A program made the position numbers and the translations under genes. The notes beneath the pieces were generated by a model. That model searched no databases. It was not told the DNA's origin and saw nothing but the letters and a program-made list of their open reading frames with translations. Positions 24,279 to 33,367 of a stretch of 64,000 nt of DNA are shown here, piece after piece (position 1 is the stretch's first letter; the number at the start of each line of letters is the position of its first letter). Source of the stretch: Kangiella sediminilitoris (GTDB taxonomy: Bacteria > Pseudomonadota > Gammaproteobacteria > Enterobacterales > Kangiellaceae). Where the stretch lies: assembly GCF_001708405.1 (NCBI RefSeq), contig NZ_CP012418.1, forward strand, positions 1,702,501 through 1,766,500. Direction: 5' to 3'.

Positions 24279-27062
24279 ATGGAAAAAGCATACAACCCGC
24301 AAGCAATCGAGCAAGAAACCTACAAAAAGTGGGAAAGTAACGACTACTTTTCTCCAAAAGGCGGTGCCACTGACAATAGCGACAGCTATTGCATCATGAT
24401 ACCTCCGCCAAACGTCACTGGCAGCTTGCATATGGGACATGCTTTTCAGCATACCATCATGGACTCACTGACCCGCTACCACCGCATGAAGGGTGATAAT
24501 ACTCTTTGGCAACCGGGTTCGGATCATGCGGGTATCGCTACGCAGATGGTCGTTGAGCGTCTTTTAGATCAAGAAGGTAAAAGCCGCCATGATTTGGGTA
24601 GAGAAGCTTTTATCGATAAAGTCTGGGAATGGAAAGAGCATTCCGGCGGTACTATCAGTCAACAGATGAGACGCATGGGCGACTCCTGTGACTGGTCACG
24701 CGAAGCTTTCACCATGGATGAGGACTTATCTAGTGCAGTTCTGGAAACTTTTGTTCAGCTTTATGATGAAGGTTTAATCTATCGCGGTGACCGCCTGGTC
24801 AACTGGGATCCGAAGTTATTAACTGCAGTATCGGACTTGGAAGTTGAGTCGCATGAGGAAAACGGTCATTTGTGGCATATGCGCTACCCTCTCAGCGACG
24901 GCTCAGGCCATGTCATCATTGCTACTACGCGTCCAGAAACTATGTTGGGTGATAGTGCAGTTGCTGTACACCCTGAAGATGAGCGTTATAAAGATTTAAT
25001 TGGTAAAACGATTGACTTACCACTGACTGGCCGCCAAATCCCAATCATCGCTGATGACTATGTTGAAAAAGATTTTGGTAGTGGCTGTGTAAAAATCACT
25101 CCAGCGCATGACTTCAATGACTATGAAATGGGCCAGCGACATGATCTGGAAATGATTAACATCCTGACTCCAACGGCTCATATCAATGACAATGCTCCAG
25201 AAGCCTATCGTGGACTGGACCGTTACGAAGCACGTAAGAAAATCATTGAGGACTTTGAAGCCCTGGGTTTAATGGAAAAGATTGAGCCGCACAAACTTAA
25301 AGTTCCTCGCGGTGATCGCAGTGGCGTTGTAATTGAACCCTACTTAACTCCGCAGTGGTACGTGAAAATCGCCCCACTTGCAGAGCCAGCTTTAAAAGCT
25401 GTTAAAGATGGCGACATAAAGTTTGTGCCAGAAAACTGGTCAAACACTTACTACCACTGGATGGAAAACATTCAGGACTGGTGTATCAGTCGTCAGTTAT
25501 GGTGGGGACACCAGATCCCAGCCTGGTACGATAATAGTGGCAAGGTCTATGTAGGTAGAAATGAAGAAGAAGTACGAGAAAAGTATGACCTGGGAGATAT
25601 CGAGCTGCGCCGTGATGAAGATGTGCTTGATACCTGGTTCTCATCTGCCTTATGGCCATTTGCAACACTTGGCTGGCCGGAAAAAACGCCAGAACTGGAA
25701 ACCTTCTTACCAACCAGTGTGCTAGTTACAGGCTTTGACATTATCTTCTTCTGGGTTGCCAGAATGATCATGATGGGTCTAAAGTTTACTGGCAAGATCC
25801 CATTCAAGGAAATCTATATTACAGGGCTAATTCGGGATGAACAGGGTCAGAAAATGTCGAAGTCTAAGGGTAACGTTCTTGACCCGATCGATATCATTGA
25901 TGGCATCGACATTGAGTCACTCGTAGCAAAGCGCACTACGGGAATGATGAACCCAAAAGCCGCCGAAAAAATTGCCAAGCGTACTCGTAAACAATTCCCT
26001 GATGGAATTGAAGCATACGGTACTGACGCTATGCGCTTCACCTTCTGTGCTATGGCATCAACTTCGCGAGACATCAACTTCGATCTGAATCGTGTTGAAG
26101 GTTACAGAAACTTCTGTAATAAAATCTGGAACGCTGCACGTTACGTTCTAATGAATACAGAAGATCAGGATACGGGATTACATAACGATGCTATGGAATT
26201 CAGTCTGGCCGATCGCTGGATTAAAAGTGAATTACAAAAAACCATAGTCGAGTTTGAAAAGGCTATAGATACCTATCGTTTTGACCTGGCAGCGAATGCT
26301 TTATACGAATTTACATGGAACACTTACTGTGACTGGTATTTAGAGCTGTCAAAACCAGTATTGTACAGTGATGAGTACTCCGAAGAAGCTAAGCGAGGTA
26401 CTCGCCATACTTTGGTTACGGTTCTTGAATCACTGATGCGCCTGCTTCACCCATTCATGCCATTTATCACTGAGGAAATCTGGCAAAAAGTAGCACCGCT
26501 GGCTGGAACTGATAGCGCAGAACGTCCAAGCATTATGCTTCAGGACTTCCCTCAGGTCGATGAAAGCTTAATTGATAACAATGCTGAAGCTGACATCGAA
26601 TGGCTTAAGAAAGTGATTGTCGGTGTGCGCAATATCCGTGGTGAAATGAATATTGCTCCAGGCAAACCATTAGACGTTATGTTTAGAAACGGCTCCGAGT
26701 CGGATAAAGATCGTCTTGAGGCCAATAAAACGTTCTTATCAAAACTTGCTAAGCTAGATTCTATTCAATGGCTTGAAGCTGGCGAGTCAGCACCAATGTC
26801 TGCCACTGCTCTGGCTGGAGATATGGAAATATTGATTCCGATGGCTGGTCTAATAGATGTTGAGCAGGAGTTAGCTCGTCTTGATAAAGAAGCTGAAAAA
26901 CTGGAAAAAGATTTACAGCGTATCTCTGGCAAACTCAATAACCCGAACTTCACGGACAAAGCTCCAGAAGCAGTTGTTGAGAAAGAGCGTGGTAAACTTG
27001 CAGAAGTTGAGTCCACCATCAAGAAAATCGAAGAACAGCGTGCTCAGCTAAAGGCACTATAA
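24279..27062 (+). CDS. valS: Valyl-tRNA synthetase
   Basis: This class I synthetase charges tRNA-Val with editing of Thr. The 927-residue protein has HMGH at 51-54 in [13 protein letters not shown], the CP1 editing domain with [19 protein letters not shown], the KMSKS loop at 525-529, the anticodon-binding helical domain, and a C-terminal coiled-coil tRNA-binding arm (about 860-927, rich in E/K/L). ATG at 24279. The next gene starts 17 bases after the stop. Confidence 0.98.
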   Translation: MEKAYNPQAIEQETYKKWESNDYFSPKGGATDNSDSYCIMIPPPNVTGSLHMGHAFQHTIMDSLTRYHRMKGDNTLWQPGSDHAGIATQMVVERLLDQEGKSRHDLGREAFIDKVWEWKEHSGGTISQQMRRMGDSCDWSREAFTMDEDLSSAVLETFVQLYDEGLIYRGDRLVNWDPKLLTAVSDLEVESHEENGHLWHMRYPLSDGSGHVIIATTRPETMLGDSAVAVHPEDERYKDLIGKTIDLPLTGRQIPIIADDYVEKDFGSGCVKITPAHDFNDYEMGQRHDLEMINILTPTAHINDNAPEAYRGLDRYEARKKIIEDFEALGLMEKIEPHKLKVPRGDRSGVVIEPYLTPQWYVKIAPLAEPALKAVKDGDIKFVPENWSNTYYHWMENIQDWCISRQLWWGHQIPAWYDNSGKVYVGRNEEEVREKYDLGDIELRRDEDVLDTWFSSALWPFATLGWPEKTPELETFLPTSVLVTGFDIIFFWVARMIMMGLKFTGKIPFKEIYITGLIRDEQGQKMSKSKGNVLDPIDIIDGIDIESLVAKRTTGMMNPKAAEKIAKRTRKQFPDGIEAYGTDAMRFTFCAMASTSRDINFDLNRVEGYRNFCNKIWNAARYVLMNTEDQDTGLHNDAMEFSLADRWIKSELQKTIVEFEKAIDTYRFDLAANALYEFTWNTYCDWYLELSKPVLYSDEYSEEAKRGTRHTLVTVLESLMRLLHPFMPFITEEIWQKVAPLAGTDSAERPSIMLQDFPQVDESLIDNNAEADIEWLKKVIVGVRNIRGEMNIAPGKPLDVMFRNGSESDKDRLEANKTFLSKLAKLDSIQWLEAGESAPMSATALAGDMEILIPMAGLIDVEQELARLDKEAEKLEKDLQRISGKLNNPNFTDKAPEAVVEKERGKLAEVESTIKKIEEQRAQLKAL

Positions 27063-27079
27063 ATTTGGAGAAGTATAGG

Positions 27080-27457
27080 ATGAGAAAAACTATTTTTACA
27101 GTTAGCTTACCGAGCCTGCTAATAATTCAGCCCCTCATTGCCGAAGCTGAAGCAGAGCAATCTCATCATATATTCGTTACCACAAACACCAATCAGGTAG
27201 CAGAAGTCTGCCCAGAACTTAAAGCTGGGCAGACTCTTCAGTTTGAATTTGAAGCGAAAAATAAGGTCGAGTTTAACCTGCATTACCACCAGGGTGAAAA
27301 CATAACTTACCCGATAGAGCCACAAAAGCTAGCCAAGTTAACCAGCAGCTTCAAAGCTCCCATAGACCAAACGTACTGCCTGATGTGGAAAGGTTTAGAT
27401 AACGAGACCCGTGTTCAGCTCCAATATCATATTAATGATTACACTGGCACCGAATAA
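27080..27457 (+). CDS. Small secreted protein of unknown function
   Basis: I use the ATG at 27080, with GGAG at 27067-27070, over an upstream TTG. The 125-residue protein has a signal peptide (to about LIAEAEA) and a beta-rich body: GQTLQFEFEAKNKVEFNLHYHQGENI, then YPIEP, then YCLMWKGLDNETRVQLQYHI. The pattern is reminiscent of GOLD/emp24-like sandwich domains, but this is only a resemblance. Two cysteines may form a disulfide. It is translationally close to valS and its end overlaps the convergent MBL-fold gene by 19 bases. Confidence 0.6.
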   Translation: MRKTIFTVSLPSLLIIQPLIAEAEAEQSHHIFVTTNTNQVAEVCPELKAGQTLQFEFEAKNKVEFNLHYHQGENITYPIEPQKLAKLTSSFKAPIDQTYCLMWKGLDNETRVQLQYHINDYTGTE

Positions 27458-28233
27458 TCTCTTTGCGAAAATAAATCGACTCCGCAGTCTAGCTCACTAA
27501 TCCAGTCTAAAAACTGGTTAACAACCTGTTTCCCTTTAAAGGGAGCTCCATGTTGCGGAACGATCATTTCCACATCTAAATCTCTCACCATGTTTGCCCA
27601 TAGTCGACAGGCTTTGTTCGCCACCATATACCGTTGATGAAATCCTTTCATATAAGGCACATGCTCTTCGAAGTTGTCAACTGGAGCAAAGTGCTCAGAA
27701 TCCTTTAAAGACGCACCCATATCACCCGTAAAAAGGATTTTGCTGACAGGGTCATACACTTGAAAGTTTCCTACTGAGTGCAGAAAGTGTGCAGGCACCA
27801 TGACCAAGTTCGAGGAGCCCAGTCGTATAATTTCTCCTTGGTCATCCAGCGGCCTAATACGCTTTCCAAGTTCAAGGTGATCAATCTGTGAAAAGTATGA
27901 GGATGCAAAGTGGGGTAAGAATCGTTGCCATAATTTAGAGCACACTACTTTAGCATCAGTCTGCATCATCCAGCGACCGATTGAGGCAATAATGTCTGGA
28001 TCCTGATGTGATGCAATGATGTACTTTAAATTTTGACGTATATCAATCAGCTTATTTAGCTCAATGCTAAGCTTGGCAAAAGTTAAGTCGCCCCCCGGAT
28101 CAATGAGTGCAGCTTTATCACCATTAATGATCAAGAATTGATTAGCCTGTACAGCCTCTCCTGCTACCAGATCATGGAATGCATAGCATTTATGTTGACC
28201 GTCATTATATAACTCTGTTGCTTTTGAAAACAT
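27439..28233 (-). CDS. MBL-fold di-iron (ODP-type, flavodiiron-like) protein
   Basis: The 264-residue metallo-beta-lactamase fold carries the ligands of oxygen-binding di-iron proteins: H76-x-D78-x-D80 in ASHQDPDI, H149 in PAHFLHS, D171 in FTGDMG and H228 in QHGAPF. Family members without a flavodoxin domain are thought to sense or reduce O2 or NO. An FNR box centred about 41 bases before the predicted transcription start implies induction under low oxygen, which fits that role. It begins 84 bases after the lysine gene and is separately controlled. Exact reaction unknown. Confidence 0.85.
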   Translation of the reverse strand: MFSKATELYNDGQHKCYAFHDLVAGEAVQANQFLIINGDKAALIDPGGDLTFAKLSIELNKLIDIRQNLKYIIASHQDPDIIASIGRWMMQTDAKVVCSKLWQRFLPHFASSYFSQIDHLELGKRIRPLDDQGEIIRLGSSNLVMVPAHFLHSVGNFQVYDPVSKILFTGDMGASLKDSEHFAPVDNFEEHVPYMKGFHQRYMVANKACRLWANMVRDLDVEMIVPQHGAPFKGKQVVNQFLDWISELDCGVDLFSQRDYSVPV

Positions 28234-28262
28234 TTAATTAGTCCCAGCATGATTTTGCTAGG

Positions 28263-28303
28263 ACTATAATGACTCTGGTATGCGACAAGTTGATTTAGAT
28301 CAA
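28263..28303 (-). promoter_or_regulatory. Class II FNR-type promoter of the MBL di-iron gene
   Basis: TTGATTTAGATCAA (28290-28303) is a perfect match to the FNR/ANR consensus TTGAT-N4-ATCAA. A -10 like TATAGT (minus strand, 28263-28268) puts the transcription start near 28256, so the FNR site is centred at about -41, the position for class II activation. The -35 is replaced by the FNR site. A near-perfect 10-base inverted repeat (28240-28249/28256-28265) overlaps the start region. Confidence 0.8.
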
Positions 28304-28316
28304 GAGAGTTTGCAGA

Positions 28317-30875
28317 TTAGATACAAACCTCTTCGGCGGGCTTACGCATATTATATTGTGTTGACATAACATGGCCATAAGCACCTGCATTTTCGATTAA
28401 AACCAGGTCCCCTTCCAGTGTCTCCGGGAAAGGAATTTCTACACCTAATTTATCTGTACTCTCACAAATGGGGCCTACCACAGTCGCAAGGTGTTCTTTT
28501 GTCTGCTCTAACCGACTTAAGTTAACTATATTATGATAAGAGCCGTATAGCGCAGGACGCATCAGGGAGTTCATACCCGTGCTTAAGCCAACATAGTAGT
28601 AGTTTTGCTTTTGCTTAACCTGGGTAACCTTAGATACTAATACGCCCGTATTTGCCGATATATAACGGCCAGGTTCAATCCAAAGTTCATACTGAGGGTA
28701 TTCAGACTTTACTTTTTGCAAGCTTTTATCAATTTGACTCATAGTTAATTCTGACTGTTGAGCTCGCTCCTTAATACCGAAACCACCACCAAGATTTAAA
28801 TATTTTACTCCGGAGAATAAAGCAGCGGTTTCGGCTAAAAGTCGAGCATGTTCAGCCCAGTGTTCATTGGTTAAGATACCGCTACCGGCATGAGCATGCA
28901 GGCCAACAACATTGATATCATACTCTTCAATGACCGGTTGCAAATCCTCAAGCTCATAAATGGGGATACCGAATTTAGAAGTTGCACCAGCAGTCCTGAC
29001 GTTTTCATGATGTCCTTTTCCAATATTTGGATCAACGCGTAAGAAGACATCTTTACCACGGAAAATCTCAGGCCATTGCCTGATTGGATAAGTACTATCT
29101 AAAGTTAACCGTATGCCTTTTTCTAAAATGGCTTCGTATTCATGGCGGGCCGCAAAATTTGGCGTGAAGAATATTCTTGATTTATCAATGCTTGGGAATA
29201 GGTTCAGAATATGATCAACTTCACCTGACGATACGGTTTCAAAACCAATGTCGCTTTCGTAAGCCACTTTCAACACATCAGGATTATTGTTTGATTTAAC
29301 AGCAAAGAATATTCTTTCAATAGCACTGATAGACTGTAAGTTTTGAATGTTCTGCTTAACCGAATCAAGGTGGTATATATAGGCACTATCCCGGTCTTTC
29401 AGACACTGAGTAATCTCTTGCTGCTTATCTTGCCACCATCTACTGCCTGTATCTGTCTGCTCAACCTGCTTCAGCTCTTTGGCGGTTGGCCCCAGAATTT
29501 CACTATTGGGGTTATTGGTAATCAGTAACTCATGAAGAGCAGTAATCACTTTATTGGAATGCTCATCATCAATGACAAAGGTTAAATTCAAGTCAGAGGC
29601 GGCCTGCGATAATAAATAGACTTTATATGTCTCAAAAATCGAAAAGGCTGGAGCAATTTTATGTAATATCGCACGCACATTTTTCCCCACAATAGAAACT
29701 GCAGAGCAGTCATGCATGATATTAACACGGCACATTTTAGATAAGTCTTTAGCCAAGTTTTTAATCTGCTTTTCGGAAACTACCTGAGTCAAACTGTCTA
29801 GACTGACAGTAATATTTGTTTCTGAAGTGGATACCAAATCAACAGAGACCTGGTGCTGCTTAAAGATAGAAAAGATATCCGCTAAAAATCCTGCCTGTTG
29901 CCACATTCCCTGACTTTCCATGGATATTAAGGTGATATGCTCCTTAGCTGTAATGGCTTTGACCATTCCCCACCTGTTCTCCACGTCATTAATGATAGTT
30001 CCTTCGATATCAGGATCAATCGTCGAGCGAATATAGACTGGAATTTTAGTTGCCTGGGCTGGTCTTATTGCTCTCGGATGAAGAACTTTTGCTCCTGCAG
30101 AAGCCATTTCCTGAGCTTCATCATAATTAAGCTCCTTTAGAAGTCGCGCATTATTAACCTGATTCGGATTAGCTGTGAATATCCCAGGAACATCAGTCCA
30201 AATTTCTAGGCGCTCAGCTTCCAGCTTTGCCGCAAAGTAGGCAGCAGAGGTATCCGAACCTCCTCGCCCCAGGAGAACCGTTTCGTCTTCGCTGGTGCTG
30301 GCAATAAAGCCTTGCGTAATTACAACTGATGACTCTTCTACGGTCCTGATTAAGCTTCCGTCTGGAGAATAGTCACAATTAGCGCACAGATAGTCGACAT
30401 CATAACTTTCGTTCGCTTTCAAGAAGTCTCTTGCATCTAATCTATTAACCGATTCATCTAGCTGAGTTTGCAGGTAAGCCTGGCCGATTCTTGTTGACCA
30501 CAGCTCTCCTTGTGACATTATGAGTGCACGCACACGATCACTCACTTCACCTAACAAGTGGATGCCATCCAGAAGGCGTTTTAAATAGGCGTACTGCTGA
30601 TCAAGCAAAGTCTCCGGCAAGCCCATTTCAACCAGCAACTCTTGATGTAATGTAATGAGCTGCTGGTAGGATGGACGATAATCCCCTCCGTCAGCCAGGC
30701 CGATCAAAGACTCTAGTCTGTTGGAAACCGTACTGACTGCTGAGTGAACAACAAAAACCCTTATCCCTTTAGCACGTTTTCGTTTGATGATAGCCGCTAT
30801 AGTATTCCAGTTATCACGACTGGAAACACTGGTACCACCAAACTTAAGCACATGCCAAGAATTACTGTTGCTCAT
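28317..30875 (-). CDS. lysAC: Bifunctional aspartate kinase / diaminopimelate decarboxylase (LysC-LysA fusion)
   Basis: One 852-residue polypeptide carries the first and last enzymes of lysine synthesis. Residues 1-300 are aspartate kinase (KFGGTSV at 11-17, GRGGSDTSAAYFA, GAKVLHPRA). Residues 312-450 hold the ACT domains that bind lysine for feedback inhibition. Residues 470-852 are a PLP-dependent decarboxylase with K527 in FFAVKSNNN as Schiff-base lysine, HAGSG, LGGGFG and EPGRYI. Similar fusions are known in Xanthomonas and relatives. The ATG has GAGGA seven bases upstream. An attenuator with a lysine-rich leader peptide precedes it. Confidence 0.95.
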   Translation of the reverse strand: MSNSNSWHVLKFGGTSVSSRDNWNTIAAIIKRKRAKGIRVFVVHSAVSTVSNRLESLIGLADGGDYRPSYQQLITLHQELLVEMGLPETLLDQQYAYLKRLLDGIHLLGEVSDRVRALIMSQGELWSTRIGQAYLQTQLDESVNRLDARDFLKANESYDVDYLCANCDYSPDGSLIRTVEESSVVITQGFIASTSEDETVLLGRGGSDTSAAYFAAKLEAERLEIWTDVPGIFTANPNQVNNARLLKELNYDEAQEMASAGAKVLHPRAIRPAQATKIPVYIRSTIDPDIEGTIINDVENRWGMVKAITAKEHITLISMESQGMWQQAGFLADIFSIFKQHQVSVDLVSTSETNITVSLDSLTQVVSEKQIKNLAKDLSKMCRVNIMHDCSAVSIVGKNVRAILHKIAPAFSIFETYKVYLLSQAASDLNLTFVIDDEHSNKVITALHELLITNNPNSEILGPTAKELKQVEQTDTGSRWWQDKQQEITQCLKDRDSAYIYHLDSVKQNIQNLQSISAIERIFFAVKSNNNPDVLKVAYESDIGFETVSSGEVDHILNLFPSIDKSRIFFTPNFAARHEYEAILEKGIRLTLDSTYPIRQWPEIFRGKDVFLRVDPNIGKGHHENVRTAGATSKFGIPIYELEDLQPVIEEYDINVVGLHAHAGSGILTNEHWAEHARLLAETAALFSGVKYLNLGGGFGIKERAQQSELTMSQIDKSLQKVKSEYPQYELWIEPGRYISANTGVLVSKVTQVKQKQNYYYVGLSTGMNSLMRPALYGSYHNIVNLSRLEQTKEHLATVVGPICESTDKLGVEIPFPETLEGDLVLIENAGAYGHVMSTQYNMRKPAEEVCI

Positions 30876-30919
30876 TACTACTTCCTCAAATCTTCATCAG
30901 TATTGTTAAATAAAGGCAC

Positions 30920-30954
30920 AAAAAAACCCGCAGAGGATTTTCCTGTGCGGGTTT
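30920..30954 (-). terminator. Attenuator terminator in the lysC-lysA leader
   Basis: On the minus strand, AAACCCGCACAGGA (30941-30954) pairs with TCCTCTGCGGGTTT (30924-30937) with one C-C mismatch and a 3-base loop, followed by seven T. It lies 45 bases before the lysC-lysA start and 23 bases after the leader-peptide stop, so it must be overcome to express the gene. Confidence 0.92.
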
Positions 30955-30977
30955 AATAAAAGCGTATTACTCGTTTT

Positions 30978-31052
30978 CTACCCACAGCAGTACAGGACAC
31001 GTTTTTTTAGTGCCTTTTTGTTGTGTTTTTTAACGATTAATACTGTATTCAT
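30978..31052 (-). CDS. Lysine-rich leader peptide of the lysC-lysA attenuator
   Basis: A 24-codon frame starts at ATG 31050-31052 and ends at TAG 30978-30980. It encodes MNTVLIV followed by KK, HN, KK, AL, KK and then RVLYCCG: six lysines in ten residues, in three pairs. Codons 19-20 (TCCTGT region, 30992-30997) are complementary to ACAGGA in the 5' arm of the terminator, giving an antiterminator. Ribosome stalling at Lys codons when charged tRNA-Lys is low would free this segment and allow readthrough. No Shine-Dalgarno is seen; the predicted mRNA start is at or one base before the ATG. Peptide itself is likely only a sensor. Confidence 0.82.
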   Translation of the reverse strand: MNTVLIVKKHNKKALKKRVLYCCG

Positions 31053-31059
31053 GAGTTTG

Positions 31060-31087
31060 AATATAAGTTAAAACTAAAAATTGTCAA
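31060..31087 (-). promoter_or_regulatory. Sigma70 promoter of the lysine leader
   Basis: Minus-strand consensus TTGACA (31082-31087), 16-base spacer, TATATT (31060-31065). It lies between the tadA stop (31099) and the leader peptide, with A/T-rich DNA upstream. The calculated start is 31052-31053, at the leader-peptide AUG. Confidence 0.82.
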
Positions 31088-31098
31088 TTATAATTTGG

Positions 31099-31566
31099 TT
31101 ATTTATTGCGCTTCGCCTTAAAAAAGGTTTTTAACTGGGTCGAGCACTGCTCCTTCAATAATCCCGACACTACATCACAACGGTGATTAAAACTCTGATT
31201 ATCTAAAATATTCAGTACACTGCCTCCGGCACCAGTACGAGGATCCTCAGTGGCGTAAATCACTCTAGAAACCCTGGCATGAACTAGCGCCATCGCGCAC
31301 ATCGCACAAGGTTCAAGTGTGACATACAGGGTCGTATCGACCAGGCGATAATTCTCCAAAACCTTACCCGCCTCTCTTATCGCCATGATCTCTGCATGAG
31401 CTGTAGGATCATTACTCAGTATAGGCTGATTAAAACCCTCCGCAATAATTCCATCATCCTTCACTAAAACCGCACCCACAGGCACCTCGCCTTTCTCCTT
31501 AGCAGTTTCTGCTAACTCAAAGGCTCTTTGCATAAAGTGTTCATCAAGTTCAGTGAAGTTTGTCAT
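31099..31566 (-). CDS. tadA: tRNA-specific adenosine deaminase TadA
   Basis: TadA converts A34 of tRNA-Arg(ACG) to inosine. The 155-residue cytidine-deaminase fold has zinc ligands H57 and catalytic E59 in TAHAEIMAI, and C87 and C90 in EPCAMCAMALVHARV. The C-terminal RVIYATEDPRTGAGGS is typical of TadA. It lies after guaA on the same strand, with an intervening strong hairpin ten bases before the start and no evident Shine-Dalgarno. Confidence 0.95.
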   Translation of the reverse strand: MTNFTELDEHFMQRAFELAETAKEKGEVPVGAVLVKDDGIIAEGFNQPILSNDPTAHAEIMAIREAGKVLENYRLVDTTLYVTLEPCAMCAMALVHARVSRVIYATEDPRTGAGGSVLNILDNQSFNHRCDVVSGLLKEQCSTQLKTFFKAKRNK

Positions 31567-31576
31567 TGTATTGAAG

Positions 31577-31606
31577 GGATGGGTTATGCTTTTAGCTAAC
31601 CCATCC
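31577..31606 (-). repeat. Strong hairpin between guaA and tadA
   Basis: Arms GGATGGGTTA (31577-31586) and TAACCCATCC (31597-31606) are perfect, and inner GCT/AGC extends the stem with one bulge. No T tract follows on either strand. On the minus strand it ends ten bases before the tadA AUG, so it could control tadA translation or mRNA processing. Confidence 0.55.
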
Positions 31607-31647
31607 TGTTGATCACGGATATAAATTTAAACCACAATAAGACAAGT

Positions 31648-33225
31648 CTATTCCCACTCGATAGTTGCCGGTGGTTTACTAGAGATGTCATAAGTTACTC
31701 TTGATATACCATCGACCTCGTTAATAATACGGCCCGACACATGTTCCAGGAACTCATATGGTAAGTGGGCCCAGCGTGCCGTCATAAAGTCGATCGTTTC
31801 AACCGCACGTAACGCAACGACATAGTCATATTTACGGCCATCACCCATGACACCAACTGATCGAACCGGCAAGAACACCGTAAAGGCCTGGCTTGTTTTA
31901 TGATAAAGATCGTTTTTATATAACTCTTCGATAAAAATAGCATCTGCTTTACGCAATAGATCTGCGTATTCTTTTTTCACTTCACCCAAGATACGAACGC
32001 CCAGCCCAGGTCCTGGGAATGGATGGCGGTATAGCATGTCATACGGCAGACCAAGCTCCAGACCAATCTTACGCACTTCGTCTTTAAAAAGTTCGCGTAG
32101 CGGTTCAACAAGCTTTAAATTCATCTTTTCTGGTAAGCCACCAACGTTGTGGTGCGACTTAATAACATGTGCCTTACCAGTCTTTGCGCCCGCAGACTCA
32201 ATAACGTCTGGGTAGATAGTGCCTTGGGCCAACCACTTTGCATTTGTTAGCTTGTGCGACTCTTCATCGAAAATATCAATAAACACTTTGCCGATAATTT
32301 TTCGCTTCGCTTCAGGTTCGTCAACACCTTTTAGCTTGTTTAAAAAACGGTCTTCGGCGTCAACACGGATAATGTTCAGTCCGAAGTTATCGCCAAACAT
32401 TGCCATCACCTGATCAGCCTCATTCAGTCGCAATAAGCCATTATCGACGAAGACACAGGTGAGTTGTTTACCAATGGCTCGGTGTAGCAACATGGCAGTC
32501 ACCGAAGAATCTACACCGCCAGACAAACCAAGAACAACCTCGTCATCACCAACCTGCTCTTTGATCTGCTCAACAGCGTCTTCAATAATATTCTCTGCGG
32601 TCCATAAACGCTCACAACCACAAATCTCAGTTACAAAACGCTCTAGAATACGACCACCCTGCTTGGTGTGCGTGACCTCTGCATGGAACTGGATACCATA
32701 GAATGGCTTTTCTTTATGAGCCATAGCCGCAATAGGAGCATTATCACTGGATGCAATCACCTCAAAAGTTTCTGGTACTTCCAGAACTTTATCACCGTGG
32801 CTCATCCAGACATCCAGTAAAGCTTTACCTGAGGCATTAAAACGGTCTTCAATACCGTCTAGCAAAGCATTATGCGTATTGATATAAACTTCTGCATAAC
32901 CGAATTCACGCTTCTCAGAGCCGCCAACTTTGCCACCGAACTGATAAGCCATCGTTTGCATACCGTAGCAGATACCCAGAACCGGAATACCAAGCTCAAA
33001 TACTAGTTCAGGCGCACGCGGCGTGCCTTCACCGGATACCGACTCAGGACCACCCGAAAGGATAATTCCTTTTGGGTTAAACTCACGAATAAATTCGTCG
33101 CTTACGTCAAATGGTACTAACTCACAGTAAACCCCAATTTCACGTACACGACGTGCAATAAGCTGTGTGTACTGAGAGCCAAAGTCCAAAATCAATATAC
33201 GATGATCATGAATATCTGTTTGCAT
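31648..33225 (-). CDS. guaA: GMP synthase (glutamine-hydrolysing)
   Basis: GuaA aminates XMP to GMP using glutamine and ATP. The 525-residue protein has the class I glutaminase domain (C86 in GICYGMQ, H and E in [11 protein letters not shown]), the PP-loop ATP-pyrophosphatase with [11 protein letters not shown] at about 232-242, and the dimerisation domain ending in [11 protein letters not shown] at 33223-33225. It follows guaB, but a terminator-like hairpin lies between, so part of guaA expression may be independent. Confidence 0.98.
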   Translation of the reverse strand: MQTDIHDHRILILDFGSQYTQLIARRVREIGVYCELVPFDVSDEFIREFNPKGIILSGGPESVSGEGTPRAPELVFELGIPVLGICYGMQTMAYQFGGKVGGSEKREFGYAEVYINTHNALLDGIEDRFNASGKALLDVWMSHGDKVLEVPETFEVIASSDNAPIAAMAHKEKPFYGIQFHAEVTHTKQGGRILERFVTEICGCERLWTAENIIEDAVEQIKEQVGDDEVVLGLSGGVDSSVTAMLLHRAIGKQLTCVFVDNGLLRLNEADQVMAMFGDNFGLNIIRVDAEDRFLNKLKGVDEPEAKRKIIGKVFIDIFDEESHKLTNAKWLAQGTIYPDVIESAGAKTGKAHVIKSHHNVGGLPEKMNLKLVEPLRELFKDEVRKIGLELGLPYDMLYRHPFPGPGLGVRILGEVKKEYADLLRKADAIFIEELYKNDLYHKTSQAFTVFLPVRSVGVMGDGRKYDYVVALRAVETIDFMTARWAHLPYEFLEHVSGRIINEVDGISRVTYDISSKPPATIEWE

Positions 33226-33239
33226 ATTCTTACCTTTTT

Positions 33240-33276
33240 CGTTTAGGTATCCAATCGACGTTCAGCATCCTAAACG
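33240..33276. repeat. Inverted repeat in the guaA 5' region
   Basis: Arms CGTTTAGG (33240-33247) and CCTAAACG (33269-33276) enclose 21 bases, ending about 15 bases before the guaA ATG, next to its AAAGG ribosome site. It may form an RNA stem in the guaA leader or be an operator. No T tract. Confidence 0.35.
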
Positions 33277-33290
33277 CCTTGTAAAAAATC

Positions 33291-33320
33291 AAAAAGCCGC
33301 AGTCTTATATCTGCGGCTTA
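33291..33320 (-). terminator. Intrinsic terminator after guaB
   Basis: Minus-strand AAGCCGCAG (33311-33319) pairs with CTGCGGCTT (33294-33302) around an 8-base loop, followed by TTTTT G ATTTTTT. It lies 48 bases after the guaB stop and probably lowers, rather than abolishes, readthrough into guaA. Confidence 0.75.
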
Positions 33321-33367
33321 ACATATCCGTCTTGTAACTACCAAACTCACTTAAGCTATTAACTGAG

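Noticed and set aside
30876-31098. Lysine riboswitch upstream of lysC-lysA
   Set aside because: The leader is only about 175 bases, dominated by a coding frame and one terminator; none of the conserved L-box core elements could be found.
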